From NCBI GenBank assembly GCA_003339605.1, contig QOVW01000059.1:1-64000 (forward strand): a stretch of 64,000 nucleotides of DNA. The letters run 5' to 3'. How positions within the stretch are numbered: the first letter of the stretch is position 1; every line of letters starts with the position of its first letter. The translations under genes were made by a program, and so were the position numbers. The stretch comes from Spirobacillus cienkowskii. GTDB taxonomy: Bacteria; Bdellovibrionota_B; Oligoflexia; Silvanigrellales; Silvanigrellaceae. Shown here in pieces: positions 1-9,877 of this stretch. The notes under the pieces were generated by a model. That model did no database searches. It worked only from the letters and a program-made list of their open reading frames with translations, and was not told the origin of the DNA.

Positions 1-97
1 TCCTGAACCTCTTGTCCCAAGCGAAGTAGTGCCTATTCCCGAACCTCTTGTCCCAAGCGAAGTAGTGCCTGCTCGTGAAGATACTGCTGTAGAATAA
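1..97 (+). CDS. C-terminal end of a protein with a Pro/Glu/Val-rich tandem-repeat tail (partial)
   Basis: Only the last 31 codons are in the window, in frame from base 2 to the TAA at 95-97. The tail reads as two copies of a 12-residue unit (PEPLVPSEVVPI, then PEPLVPSEVVPA) followed by REDTAVE. The 36-bp DNA unit is nearly identical between copies, so it was duplicated recently. The function cannot be told from this fragment. Proline/glutamate-rich tails of this type often act as flexible linkers or surface-exposed spacers, but that is inference. Confidence 0.6.
   Translation, partial: PEPLVPSEVVPIPEPLVPSEVVPAREDTAVE
2..73 (+). repeat. 36-bp direct tandem repeat, two copies, coding
   Basis: Bases 2-37 and 38-73 differ only at the third base of the first codon (cct/ccc) and at the last codon (att/gct). 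The period is a multiple of three, so it adds whole 12-residue units to the encoded protein. More copies may lie to the left of the window edge. Confidence 0.85.
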
Positions 98-331
98 TAA
101 AATAATAAATTTTAAATATATTGTAATAATTAAAGACATTTTAATGATAAAAAACAATATATTTATAGCATCTAAATTTAATAACCTTCAAGATTTTATT
201 TAATTGTTAAAAATTAAATTGCTTTTATTAAAATAAATAAAAAAAATTTTAAGATATATTTTATTTTACTCTAAATGATATGGGTTGTTTTTATTATATC
301 TAAAAAAAAATATTTTAGCAGAGGAAACAGT

Positions 332-1816
332 ATGTTTCAGTACCAATGCATGTTTATAGGCTCTATACTTGCTCTTTTATTAACAAACATAAGTTGTAAT
401 ATTAAAGATGACAAAAATTCAAAATATTCTGGCTTTGACCCCAATCTTAAAAGAAATAAAAGAGAAATTATTGATTTAAATAATACTAAAATTTCCTTTC
501 AATATGAGCACATTCCTTCTGGTACCTGTAGCACATACCAAATCATTTCTCCTTTAGATAATATAAATCAACATTTAGAATTGATTGATAAAGGAAATAA
601 TTTTACTCTCGATAGAAACTTGCAAAAGCTGTGCGCATATAAAACAAACAACGATGTTCATAGAAAACCAGCACCCATTCACTCTAAAGCTCAGCTTGTT
701 CTTGATGTTCTTGATCAAGGGTCAGGCAAAATTTTTGCCGAAATTGAGGTCACATCAAAAGCTCCAAGCATTACAGAAATTATGGATGAATTCCCACCAA
801 AAAATCTATATTCGCAAGATCAAATTTTAAAAAAATCAAATTCTTTTTACGTGCCTGCAGGGGGCAACCCAGATAATTTTAAAATTGTAGTGTATGACAA
901 TAGCATAAATCATAATAGGTATTTAATCTCTTCCGATAAAATTTATATTGTTGGCAAGCATATCGAAAGTGAGTATTTTGTAAGATTTTCAATAAAAATA
1001 ACAAATGAGTCAGTAGACCCTTCGGATGGTGCTTTTTTTTCCTTTGAAGTACCCAGCGATTATCCTCATGGTCGTTATGACTTGAGCTTGCGTGTGAATG
1101 AAGATGCTCTCAATGTGGAGCGACCTTTTACTATTTATGTTGTAGAAAAAGACAAAAATTTAAACTCTCCAGAAATTAAATCTATTAATGTAGTTTATAA
1201 CAATACAACTACCACTGATATTTCAATTCCAATTGGAACATGTGTTGATTACAAAGTTATTGCCACAGATCTTAACGATAAAAAGTATGATATCACTGGA
1301 AAAAATTGGTATACTGTAAGTCTCGCCCCAGCAAAGAATTTTACCTTGTTTCCTGAAAAAAGAAAAATTTGTGCATACAATAATAACTACTACTCAACTC
1401 CACGAGTGGGTGAAACAACTATGTTTATTATTAAATATCAAAAATTAATTCATGATATTACTTTGAATGCAGTAGCAAGCCCAGAATTTATATTGAAGCC
1501 AAAAAATCCTATTTCAGAAGAAATCTTAAATGTAAAAGCTGGCTCTAAAACGACAAATTTTAAAATTAATTTAGTAAAATTTTTGGATAGAAACCAAAAT
1601 AGTTTTGCAAATAATGCTGAAGATTTTGAAATTTTAGATGAAGACAAAAAGATTATTAAACTAAACTCAAATCAAGATCGTGAGGGTTCGACTTCATTTA
1701 ATTTTAAATTACCATACATATATGATAGTTATGATAAAACTACTTACTCTTTTACTTTGCGTATGAAGCATTATCCAAGCATCAAGGAAACGTTTAGTGT
1801 AAATGTAACGCAATAG
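332..1816 (+). CDS. Candidate secreted lipoprotein with two homologous modules, function unknown
   Basis: The ATG at 332 is chosen because GAGGAA lies just before it. An in-frame ATG at 275 has no ribosome site and would bury the signal sequence. The 494-residue protein starts with a hydrophobic stretch ending in T-N-I-S-C (Cys22), a weak lipobox. The rest looks like a duplicated pair of beta-rich modules. The motif IPxGTC recurs at about residues 61-66 and 299-304, each followed 35-45 residues later by a (L/I)CAY motif, and each half ends in an Ig-like stretch. I do not recognise a named family. It stands alone, with AT-rich gaps on both sides. Confidence 0.6.
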   Translation: MFQYQCMFIGSILALLLTNISCNIKDDKNSKYSGFDPNLKRNKREIIDLNNTKISFQYEHIPSGTCSTYQIISPLDNINQHLELIDKGNNFTLDRNLQKLCAYKTNNDVHRKPAPIHSKAQLVLDVLDQGSGKIFAEIEVTSKAPSITEIMDEFPPKNLYSQDQILKKSNSFYVPAGGNPDNFKIVVYDNSINHNRYLISSDKIYIVGKHIESEYFVRFSIKITNESVDPSDGAFFSFEVPSDYPHGRYDLSLRVNEDALNVERPFTIYVVEKDKNLNSPEIKSINVVYNNTTTTDISIPIGTCVDYKVIATDLNDKKYDITGKNWYTVSLAPAKNFTLFPEKRKICAYNNNYYSTPRVGETTMFIIKYQKLIHDITLNAVASPEFILKPKNPISEEILNVKAGSKTTNFKINLVKFLDRNQNSFANNAEDFEILDEDKKIIKLNSNQDREGSTSFNFKLPYIYDSYDKTTYSFTLRMKHYPSIKETFSVNVTQ

Positions 1817-2065
1817 ATATTTTTTAAATGCTTTTGAACAGCTTTTTAGCTACTAATTTAAACCAAAAATGGTGCACAGTGTTATTTTAATAAAAAAATC
1901 AAAATTTGAGAACACATCTTAATTATTAAAAAAAAATTATTTATTATTTAAAAACTCTTAAAATTAAATATAATTCCTTTTTGCAACATATGCAATTTGA
2001 CAAATATTACCATACTAGTATATCTTATAATACTCTGTTTTTTGAACTGTTAAGGATAAATTTTA

Positions 2066-3646
2066 ATGCAACCAAGAAGAACTATTGGATTAGTTGGTAT
2101 CACTGCCGCTTCTGTTGGCAGTATGATTGGCTCAAGCTGGCTTTTTGCACCATTGTACGCAGCACAAATGGCCGGCCCTGCAGCAATAATTTCTTGGCTG
2201 CTTGCAGGTTTTTTTTTCATATTTATTGTTTTGGTCTTTGCAGAACTTTCTTCAATGTTTTCTGTTAACACAGGATTAACGAGTTATTCTTTTTTAACTC
2301 ATGGTAGATTTACGGGAGTTATTACGGGTTGGATTTATTTTTTATGCTTTGTTACAATTCCTCCAATAGAGTCATTGGCTGTGATTCAGTATGCAAGTTA
2401 TTATTTTCCAATTTTAGTTACTAAAAATAGTTTAAATAGCAATGAATTATCAATTTATGGCTATTTCGCAACTGGCTGTATTTTATTTTTAATCATACAT
2501 TTAAATAAATTTGGCACAAAATTACTTAGTAAAGCAAATATTTCAACCACTGCTTGGAAAGTATTAATTCCTCTCATTATTTCTTTAGCTTTACTGTTTA
2601 ATTCAAAAATTAATTTAACAGAAACTCTTCAAATTAACACATTTGCTCCGTATGGTTGGCAAGGGATCATGACAAGCTTATCTGTAGGTGGAATTATTTT
2701 TGCATTTGGCGGCTTTCAATCAGGAATTTTACTCGCTGGCGAAACTTTAAATCCTAAAAGAAATATTCCAATTGCTACAATAGGGGCCGTTATTTTTGTA
2801 ACTTTTTTTTACACAATCATTCAAACTGCATTTATTTTTGCAATTCCACAATCTGAGCTTTCCCAAGGTTGGAAAAATTTAAGTTTTTATGGCGACTTAG
2901 GACCATTTTTGAGTCTTACTCTTGCAGCAGGTCTTGTTTTTTTAAGTTTTATGCTTTACTTAGACGCAATTATTTCTCCCTTTGGATCAGCCCTCATTAT
3001 GGCGACGGCATCATCAAGAGTGATGTATTCACTTGGAAAAACTCAAGCAGCACCTCCCTTTGTTTCGCATCTCAACAAATATGGAAGCCCAGAACGATCT
3101 GTATGGATCTGTTTTTTTGTAGGGCTTATATTAATTTTTCCTTTTCCAGGGTGGAAAGAAATGGTAAAATTTTTAACCTCTTCGTATTTGGTAGCTCTGT
3201 CTATTGCCCCTATTTCTCTGGTTGTGCTTCGCGAAAAATTTCCTGAAGCAAAACGAAAATTTTTGCTACCTTTTTATAAAGTTATTTCAATCATTGCATT
3301 TTGTGTTTGCGGTTTGATGATGCATTGGATTGGATTTAAAGTTTTATTACAGTTAAGTATTATTTTAACTTTTGTTGCCTTTATTTATGCCTTAGTTTCT
3401 TACAAAAAAAGTAAAAAAATATTTAAAAAACAACAATTCAAAAATGCTTCTTGGATAGGAATATTTATTTTTGGATTTACAATGATCAATTATTTTTCTA
3501 AATTTCATAACGAATTAAATACGCTTAGCATTTTGCAAAGTAACTCAATCGCAGTTGTCTTTAGTATTTGCGTATTTTTCTTAGGATGTAAACTCTCACT
3601 CGATAAAAATACTGTGATTAAAAATGCCAAAAGTATTATTAATTAA
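2066..3646 (+). CDS. APC-superfamily amino acid permease
   Basis: The 526-residue protein has about 12-14 hydrophobic segments. It starts with the APC-type first helix and glycine-rich loop (TAASVGSMIGSSWLF, near residues 13-27) and carries a conserved-looking FGGFQSGILLAGE loop with the downstream LNPKRNIP near residue 220. These are typical of amino acid/polyamine/organocation carriers that take up or exchange amino acids across the inner membrane. The substrate cannot be assigned. The AAGGAT ribosome site precedes the ATG. The 3' end overlaps the convergent holA stop by 4 bp. Confidence 0.8.
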   Translation: MQPRRTIGLVGITAASVGSMIGSSWLFAPLYAAQMAGPAAIISWLLAGFFFIFIVLVFAELSSMFSVNTGLTSYSFLTHGRFTGVITGWIYFLCFVTIPPIESLAVIQYASYYFPILVTKNSLNSNELSIYGYFATGCILFLIIHLNKFGTKLLSKANISTTAWKVLIPLIISLALLFNSKINLTETLQINTFAPYGWQGIMTSLSVGGIIFAFGGFQSGILLAGETLNPKRNIPIATIGAVIFVTFFYTIIQTAFIFAIPQSELSQGWKNLSFYGDLGPFLSLTLAAGLVFLSFMLYLDAIISPFGSALIMATASSRVMYSLGKTQAAPPFVSHLNKYGSPERSVWICFFVGLILIFPFPGWKEMVKFLTSSYLVALSIAPISLVVLREKFPEAKRKFLLPFYKVISIIAFCVCGLMMHWIGFKVLLQLSIILTFVAFIYALVSYKKSKKIFKKQQFKNASWIGIFIFGFTMINYFSKFHNELNTLSILQSNSIAVVFSICVFFLGCKLSLDKNTVIKNAKSIIN

Positions 3647-4626
3647 AAATTCTTTAACCATTTTATCAGCTCTGCGGCCAACCATTTGTGCGCATTTTTT
3701 TGTGTTCTAAGCATAAGTTCAGTTTTTGCAGAACTCGAAAAAAATTCTACCAATTTTTCTTTTTGTAATTGTTTTAATGCTTTTTGAATACGAGCTTGCG
3801 CTGGAAATGGAATTTTCGCTTGCTCAAATGCCAATTTATGATTTTTTGTATCTTCTAAACTCGAAGCCACTGCACACACTTGTTTTAAAAAATACACCAA
3901 CGCCATAAAAACACTTGTTGCATCTTCACCACATGCTTCACATTGTTGCAAACGCAATTCAATCAAATAAGGATCACCATTCACAATTGCATCCACGACA
4001 TGAAACCCATTGATATTTGGACTACCAATAAAAACATCGGCAAAATTAAGACTAGACCTCGCCATTTGCGAAAAATGCATATCACATGCTACTAAGTCTC
4101 CAGAATATGCTTCTATCGCACTATGCACAATAGTAGATAAGTCGTGAGAGCCTTTAGAAGCAATAAAAGAATAACGAGAGGCTAATTGTTCTACAGCTTT
4201 GAATAATTCTGCATCACTTGGCTCATAACATAAAAAAACAGAACCACAATTTTTAAAATCTGTTTCTTTAATGATATTGCGATAACTTGTTGCTGCAAAA
4301 AAATATGCCGAAGATTCTAAAGGCAAAATTAAGCGGCTTAAATGTATTTTTTCTTCTTCCCACTGTTTTGCAGTCAACTTTTCGGGCAAACAAACAATGC
4401 TACTTTGTTGTGCAAAAAATAAAGTTCCTGTTGCTGCATATTCAACATATTCCACAACAGCACTTTTGCCATAAAATAGATTAGGCATTTTTTTTGAATG
4501 CTGAAATATTTTTTCTTCAACAATTTTTTTATAAATCGGATTATCGCTCAGAATAACTTTTATTGTGAAATTTACTTCTGGAGACAAAAGTGCACATATG
4601 AGCTTTGACGCATCTATTCGTTGCAT
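3643..4626 (-). CDS. holA: DNA polymerase III delta subunit (clamp loader), HolA-like
   Basis: The 327-residue length is usual for HolA. The order of regions fits: an N-terminal nucleotide-binding-fold region with the SAYFFAATSYR segment near 105-115, and a helical C-terminal part in which EQAKIPFPAQARIQKALKQL (about 269-288) resembles the collar domain of delta. HolA opens the beta clamp in the gamma/tau complex. Sequence conservation is low in this family, so this rests on overall pattern. AAGGAT precedes the ATG. It is a single-gene unit convergent with the permease. Confidence 0.65.
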   Translation of the reverse strand: MQRIDASKLICALLSPEVNFTIKVILSDNPIYKKIVEEKIFQHSKKMPNLFYGKSAVVEYVEYAATGTLFFAQQSSIVCLPEKLTAKQWEEEKIHLSRLILPLESSAYFFAATSYRNIIKETDFKNCGSVFLCYEPSDAELFKAVEQLASRYSFIASKGSHDLSTIVHSAIEAYSGDLVACDMHFSQMARSSLNFADVFIGSPNINGFHVVDAIVNGDPYLIELRLQQCEACGEDATSVFMALVYFLKQVCAVASSLEDTKNHKLAFEQAKIPFPAQARIQKALKQLQKEKLVEFFSSSAKTELMLRTQKNAHKWLAAELIKWLKNF

Positions 4627-4818
4627 AGAATCCTTAACTTAAATTAACGAAAAACAAAAAATATTAATGTTCTTCTACGCAAATGACAATAAATTGTTGA
4701 AAAGCCTATGTGAAGTGTTTTTTTGATAAATTTTCAAGTATGCTTGATCCCATAGTGCAAATTCGTTAAACCTCACTTGGTTTTTTTATTTCTGACCTAT
4801 ATTTAATACAGGTGAACC

Positions 4819-6219
4819 ATGGAACATTCGATTGAACATCAGAGCAATGACTCCGCTCACAAAAGACCTGCTCTCGTCACAGGAAAAGATCCTTCTTTTC
4901 ATATGGTAACACAAACTGTAGCGTCACTTGCTGGTCGCAAAGTTGGACCAGGTTGGTATATCACTTTTTTTATTTCTGGCTTAGGTGTTGCTCTGCTTCT
5001 CATCTCTTTAGGATATTTATTTTGGGAAGGAATTGGAGTTTGGGGTAACAACAACAGAGTTGATTGGGCTTGGGATATTACCAATTTTGTTTTTTGGATT
5101 GAAATTGCACATGCCGGAACTCTGATTTCTGCAATCCTTCTTTTGTTTAGACAAAAATGGCGCACTTCGATAAACCGCCTTGCAGAAGGGATGACAATTT
5201 TTGCGGTGATGGCAGCAGCCATCTTTCCTGCTGTTCATATTGGACGCCCTTGGTTTGCGTATTGGTTATTTCCACTTCCTAACCAAATGGAAATGTGGCC
5301 AAATTTTAAAAGCCCTCTCGAATGGGACGTATTTGCTGTGAATACGTATTTAAGCATAGGTCTTATTTTTTGGTATGTTGGCATGATCCCTGACTTTGCA
5401 ACACTCCGTGACAATGCCAAATCAAAAATTGGTGAGTTTGCTTACGGACTTCTCGCATTGGGATGGATTGGTTCTGCAAGACAATGGGTAAACTACGAAA
5501 GGGCATGTATTTTACTTGCAGGTATTGCAACTCCAGCCGTGTTTTCTACCGCAGGAATTGTGTCTTTAGACTTTGCAACCTCGATTATACCAGGTTGGCA
5601 TGCAACAATATTTCCACCTTACTTTATTGCTGGTGCAATTTTCTCTGGGTTTTGTTTATGCTTAAATCTTTTGATTATGGTTCGATCCATTTTTAATTTT
5701 AAAGATTTGGTGACAGACAGACACATTGATATCTGCGCAAAATTTATACTTTTTACTAGTATCATTATGGCATACGTCTATATTATCGAATTTTTTACCA
5801 TATTTTATAGTGGTAACCCTTACGAGAGATTTTGGAACTGGAACCGGATTAATGGTCCTTATGGCTGGGCATATTGGGCAATGGTTATTTTAAATATCGC
5901 AATTCCACAAACGTTTTGGTTTAAAAAAGTACGCCAAAATGTGGCGTGGTTATTTATCGCGGCCATACTCATTAACATTGGAATGTGGTTAGAGCGTTTT
6001 GTGCTCATTGTCACTACACTCAGTCGCACTTTTATACCATCTTCTTGGGGTTTCTTTACAGCAAGCTTTTGGGATATTGCATTATTTTTAGGTTCAATTG
6101 GATTATTTTTTCACCTATTCTGTTTATTTGTAAGATTTTTACCAATGGTCAATATGTCTGAAGTCAAATCAGTAATGCCACAAGCAGACCCGCATTTAAA
6201 ACCTGAAATTAAAAAATAA
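4819..6219 (+). CDS. actC: NrfD/PsrC-family quinol-oxidising membrane subunit, ActC-like (alternative complex III)
   Basis: The 466-residue protein has about 10 membrane helices after a hydrophilic N-terminus. Motifs typical of ActC are visible: the HAGTLISAILLLFRQKWRTS loop near residues 95-114, then HIGRPWFAYWLFPLPNQMEMW near 135-155. In alternative complex III this subunit binds quinol in the inner membrane and passes electrons to the ActB iron-sulfur and ActA/E haem subunits. Here neither neighbour is an act gene: holA is divergent and an MFS gene is convergent. AGGTGA precedes the ATG. It could also be an NrfD subunit of another complex. Confidence 0.75.
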   Translation: MEHSIEHQSNDSAHKRPALVTGKDPSFHMVTQTVASLAGRKVGPGWYITFFISGLGVALLLISLGYLFWEGIGVWGNNNRVDWAWDITNFVFWIEIAHAGTLISAILLLFRQKWRTSINRLAEGMTIFAVMAAAIFPAVHIGRPWFAYWLFPLPNQMEMWPNFKSPLEWDVFAVNTYLSIGLIFWYVGMIPDFATLRDNAKSKIGEFAYGLLALGWIGSARQWVNYERACILLAGIATPAVFSTAGIVSLDFATSIIPGWHATIFPPYFIAGAIFSGFCLCLNLLIMVRSIFNFKDLVTDRHIDICAKFILFTSIIMAYVYIIEFFTIFYSGNPYERFWNWNRINGPYGWAYWAMVILNIAIPQTFWFKKVRQNVAWLFIAAILINIGMWLERFVLIVTTLSRTFIPSSWGFFTASFWDIALFLGSIGLFFHLFCLFVRFLPMVNMSEVKSVMPQADPHLKPEIKK

Positions 6220-6249
6220 TCTTCGAAAAAAATAAAAGTAGCTTTCTGT

Positions 6250-7449
6250 TTAAGAATTTTTTTCAAGCAATTCTTGTTCAGAAAGTTTTTTTAGTTTTAT
6301 AAAAAGCACAATGAGAAGACACATCGCAACAAAAACAGAAAAAGACAATAACCATAAAGTTTGATCTGTTGATAAATTTAGTTTTTCAAATAGCTTTTTT
6401 GCAACTAATGATGAACCACTAAAAATAAAAAATGCGCTTGCCTGAAAAGTCGCTAAATAATTTTTGTTTGAATACCTAAATAAAAAAGAAAGAAACAGAG
6501 GAAATATTAAAAAATTAAAGAGCGTATCAATTGAAGAAAATACGGCTGGAATATAAGAAGAAATAATGCCAAAATTTTTAACAAAAATGTTTATTAAAAA
6601 AAAGAAAATAAAAAACCAGCCAACAATGTAAAAGTACCGTATTGTCTTTCTTTGATTTTCAAGATTTTTCCATAATATTAGTAAAGTTGCGCTTATTAAA
6701 AAGATGACACCCCAGTATGTCAAAGAAGTTGAAAACGAAATGACTCTATTAAACATTGCGCCATTAAGTCCCATTAATAAACACAATACATAAATTAAAG
6801 TTACTAAAAATATTGAAAGTGATTTTTGATAATTTTTATCTTTTAAAAAAAGATCTTTATTTTTTTTGTTTAAAAAATAAACAACTCCTGTATAACAACA
6901 CATTAAAATACTAGAAAACAAAAACATGTATTTATAATAAAATGTTGAATATAAAAATTTAGACGCTAAAAAAGCAGATATAAAAGAAGCAGAACTGCCA
7001 ATAAGCAAAAATACAATGTAACTAATATCTTGATTTAAGTGATGATTCGGATATAATTTTCCTACTAAAACAAACAAAGCAGGTTTTATTAAAGAACAAC
7101 CAACCACACAAAAAATAAGAGCGAGCAAAATAAAATTAGGAAATAAAAACATCGATAGAGCTGTAAAAAAATAACTAATTACTAAACATATTCCGCCATA
7201 CAAACTCGCTTTATATAAGCCAAGAAATTTATCAATCACGGGCGCTAAAACAATTGGACCACATAAAATTCCAATCGAAAAAATACTGGCAATTTTTAAT
7301 GCCTTATCTTGCGGAAATGCAATCCCCCCAAGCTCATGCGTTGTAATCATAAAGTACAGCAACACAAATGAAACAAAATAATAAGCAAAACGCTCTAAAG
7401 CTATTGAAAATAATAGTAAAAGTAACGAGCGGTACTTTAAAAAAATCAC
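6250..7449 (-). CDS. Major facilitator superfamily transporter
   Basis: The 399-residue protein has about 12 hydrophobic helices and few long loops. The first helix (LERFAYYFVSFVLLYFM) resembles the ERF-Y start of proton-dependent oligopeptide (POT) carriers, but I do not see the full POT signatures, so the substrate is left open. It starts at a GTG that overlaps the TGA stop of the upstream (p)ppGpp synthetase gene (GTGA), so translation of the two is probably coupled. The protein is rich in Phe and Lys, as are its AT-rich neighbours. Confidence 0.7.
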   Translation of the reverse strand: MIFLKYRSLLLLLFSIALERFAYYFVSFVLLYFMITTHELGGIAFPQDKALKIASIFSIGILCGPIVLAPVIDKFLGLYKASLYGGICLVISYFFTALSMFLFPNFILLALIFCVVGCSLIKPALFVLVGKLYPNHHLNQDISYIVFLLIGSSASFISAFLASKFLYSTFYYKYMFLFSSILMCCYTGVVYFLNKKNKDLFLKDKNYQKSLSIFLVTLIYVLCLLMGLNGAMFNRVISFSTSLTYWGVIFLISATLLILWKNLENQRKTIRYFYIVGWFFIFFFLINIFVKNFGIISSYIPAVFSSIDTLFNFLIFPLFLSFLFRYSNKNYLATFQASAFFIFSGSSLVAKKLFEKLNLSTDQTLWLLSFSVFVAMCLLIVLFIKLKKLSEQELLEKNS

Positions 7450-9773
7450 CCTATTGTTCTTTCTACATGAATAACGCCGTCAACGGCTTCTATTTTTTGC
7501 AGCACATCTTTTAATTGATGGATATCATTTAATTCTAACTTTAGCAAAATAACGGCTCTTCTTTGCGGATTGGTAAAACACTCCATTGATGCTATATTAA
7601 TATATGCCGAAGAAACAGTTTTTGTAATAGCCGCCAGAATTCCTGGTTTATCGTGCGCAGTAATACGCACCCGAACATTATGCGACGAAGCAGACACAAT
7701 ATTCCACGAGCAATCAACACGCCGCGCAGGATCATTTGACAAAGCCCATTGACAACTTGCGGCATGCACCGTCACCCCACGACTTCTTGAAACAAACCCA
7801 ACAATTTGTTGCCCCGGAAGTGGTTCGCAACATCGTGCCATACGAACAATAATTCCTGACATACCCTGTACAAAAATCGCATCTTCACCACTTGATTGAA
7901 ACTTACTATGCTTTTGTTTAAAAACCTCTTGAACAGAACGGACTTCTTGCAGCTCTTGCTGCATTGTTTTCTGACTTTCTACCAACAATAAAGGTTCTGG
8001 GCTTTTTGTTACATATGGGCTTGAGTGCAATAATTTTTGGACAGCTGTTTTAACATCAAGTTTTCCATATCCAATTTGCAAAATAAAATCTTCGTAACTG
8101 CCAACACTAAAAATTTTATTGATTTCTTGAAACACACCGCTTTTTTGGAGTTTTTCAAAACTAGCACCATTTTTAGACAGTTCAGTTTCAAACATTTCTT
8201 GCCCTAATTGTTTAGACTGACTCCTCTCTTCTGTTCTCAGCCAAGCTCTAATTTTGTTTCGCGCTTTTGTTGTTGTTATAAAATTTAACCAATCTTTTGT
8301 TGCACGAACTTTATTGCCGACAAGCAACTCAATCACATCACCACTATGCAGTCGGGTACGCAACGTCGCAATACGACCATTAATTTTTGCCCCAGTGGTG
8401 CGTAAACCCAAATCTGTATGAATTGCAAATGCAAAATCAAGGCATGTTGAACCCTTACGCAATTCAAACACATCACCTTTAGGAGAAAATACGTATACCT
8501 CTTCATCAAACAGATCGACTTTTACAGCTTCTAAAAATTCGTTGGGGTCTGAAAGTTCTTTTTGATGCCGGACAATTTGTTTTAACCATTTAAATTTTTC
8601 AAAATCTGCATGATCAAACTGCATGCCATTGGGATCTTTTCTTCTTTCTTTATAAGTCCAATGTGCTGCGATCCCATTTTCTGCAATTTGATGCATCTCA
8701 GTAGTTCGAATTTGAACTTCTAATAATTCTCCCTTTGCAGCAACAATCGTGGTGTGCAAACTTTGATACAAATTTGCCTTTGGCATCGCGATAAAATCTT
8801 TAAAACGCCCAGGCACAGGTCGATAAATATTATGAATAATTCCTAAAGTTTCGTAACATTCGTTAGGAGTTTCCACAATTACACGCAGTGCAAACAGATC
8901 ATAGATGTCTTCAAACTCCATTTGTTTGTCAGACATTTTTCGATAAATAGAATAAAAATGTTTAGCTCTTCCATAAACTTTTGCTTTAATATTTGCTTCT
9001 TGCAACCTGGCAGCCAAATGATCTCGAGCTTGTTCAATAATTTTATCTCTTTCGGTTTTTTTTTGTGCAACACGAGCTATTAAGCTATAATAAACAGAAG
9101 GTTTAAGTTCTCTCAAACACAAATCTTCGAGTTCAGCTTTTATCTTGTACATCCCAAGTCTGCCCGCTAAAGGAGCATAAATTTCTAAGGTTTCTTCTGC
9201 GATTCGTTGTCTTTTCTCAAGATTTAGTGCCCGTAAAGTCCGCATATTGTGCATACGATCTGCAAGCTTTACAATAATCACTCGAATATCACGAGACATT
9301 GCTACAATCATCTTGCGAAAGTTTTCTGCCATTTTTTCTTGAGAGGAGCGAAACTGAACCTTTGCAAGTTTTGTGACTCCTTCAACCAAAGCAGCCACAT
9401 GTTCACCAAATTCTTTAGAGACTTCTTCAACAGAAACATGGGTGTCTTCAACCACGTCATGCAAGATAGCGGCTATTAATGATGTTTCATCCATTTTAAA
9501 TTCTGCAAGAATTTCGGCCACAGCTAAAGGATGAACAATATAAGGTTCGCCACTTTTTCTTCTTTGTCCTGCATGAAGATTGTGCGCAAACTGAAACGCT
9601 TTTGCTAATATAGGCTCAGTTGCAGGCTCCAAATATTGAAGGCATTTTTCTATTAATGATTTATAAGCATTTTGTGCTATTTTCTCTATGTCCTCGGAGG
9701 AAGGAGTTTCAGAAGACTCAGGTAGAGGATAATCTTCATGAGAAGGTTGTTTTTTATGGTTTTCAGAACCCAT
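7446..9773 (-). CDS. Bifunctional (p)ppGpp synthetase/hydrolase (Rel/SpoT family)
   Basis: All 775 residues follow the long RSH layout. The HD hydrolase domain has the GQRRKSGEPYIVHPL segment (His81) and HDVVEDT (105-111). The synthetase domain has YGRAKHFYSIYRKM and GRFKDFIAMPKANLYQSLHTT (near 330). TGS, helical, zinc-finger-like (RCCEPLPG) and C-terminal ACT domains follow. The synthetase loop reads RFKD, the RXKD form of bifunctional Rel/SpoT enzymes rather than the EXDD form of E. coli RelA, and the HD motif is intact, so both activities are expected. It makes and degrades the stringent alarmone in the cytoplasm. AGGGAG lies upstream of the ATG. Confidence 0.95.
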   Translation of the reverse strand: MGSENHKKQPSHEDYPLPESSETPSSEDIEKIAQNAYKSLIEKCLQYLEPATEPILAKAFQFAHNLHAGQRRKSGEPYIVHPLAVAEILAEFKMDETSLIAAILHDVVEDTHVSVEEVSKEFGEHVAALVEGVTKLAKVQFRSSQEKMAENFRKMIVAMSRDIRVIIVKLADRMHNMRTLRALNLEKRQRIAEETLEIYAPLAGRLGMYKIKAELEDLCLRELKPSVYYSLIARVAQKKTERDKIIEQARDHLAARLQEANIKAKVYGRAKHFYSIYRKMSDKQMEFEDIYDLFALRVIVETPNECYETLGIIHNIYRPVPGRFKDFIAMPKANLYQSLHTTIVAAKGELLEVQIRTTEMHQIAENGIAAHWTYKERRKDPNGMQFDHADFEKFKWLKQIVRHQKELSDPNEFLEAVKVDLFDEEVYVFSPKGDVFELRKGSTCLDFAFAIHTDLGLRTTGAKINGRIATLRTRLHSGDVIELLVGNKVRATKDWLNFITTTKARNKIRAWLRTEERSQSKQLGQEMFETELSKNGASFEKLQKSGVFQEINKIFSVGSYEDFILQIGYGKLDVKTAVQKLLHSSPYVTKSPEPLLLVESQKTMQQELQEVRSVQEVFKQKHSKFQSSGEDAIFVQGMSGIIVRMARCCEPLPGQQIVGFVSRSRGVTVHAASCQWALSNDPARRVDCSWNIVSASSHNVRVRITAHDKPGILAAITKTVSSAYINIASMECFTNPQRRAVILLKLELNDIHQLKDVLQKIEAVDGVIHVERTIG

Positions 9774-9877
9774 TTAGGAAATACTCCCTATTTGCTAAGC
9801 TTGGTGCAGCTTATGCAATAATTTGCAAAATTGATTTTGCACATATACGGCTATTTTGTAAAGTTAAGGAGAGTTTT

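Noticed and set aside
9620-9877. N-terminal extension of the small membrane protein gene
   Set aside because: It lies entirely or mostly on the opposite strand of the Rel gene and has no ribosome site, whereas the TTG at 9878 has AAGGAG.
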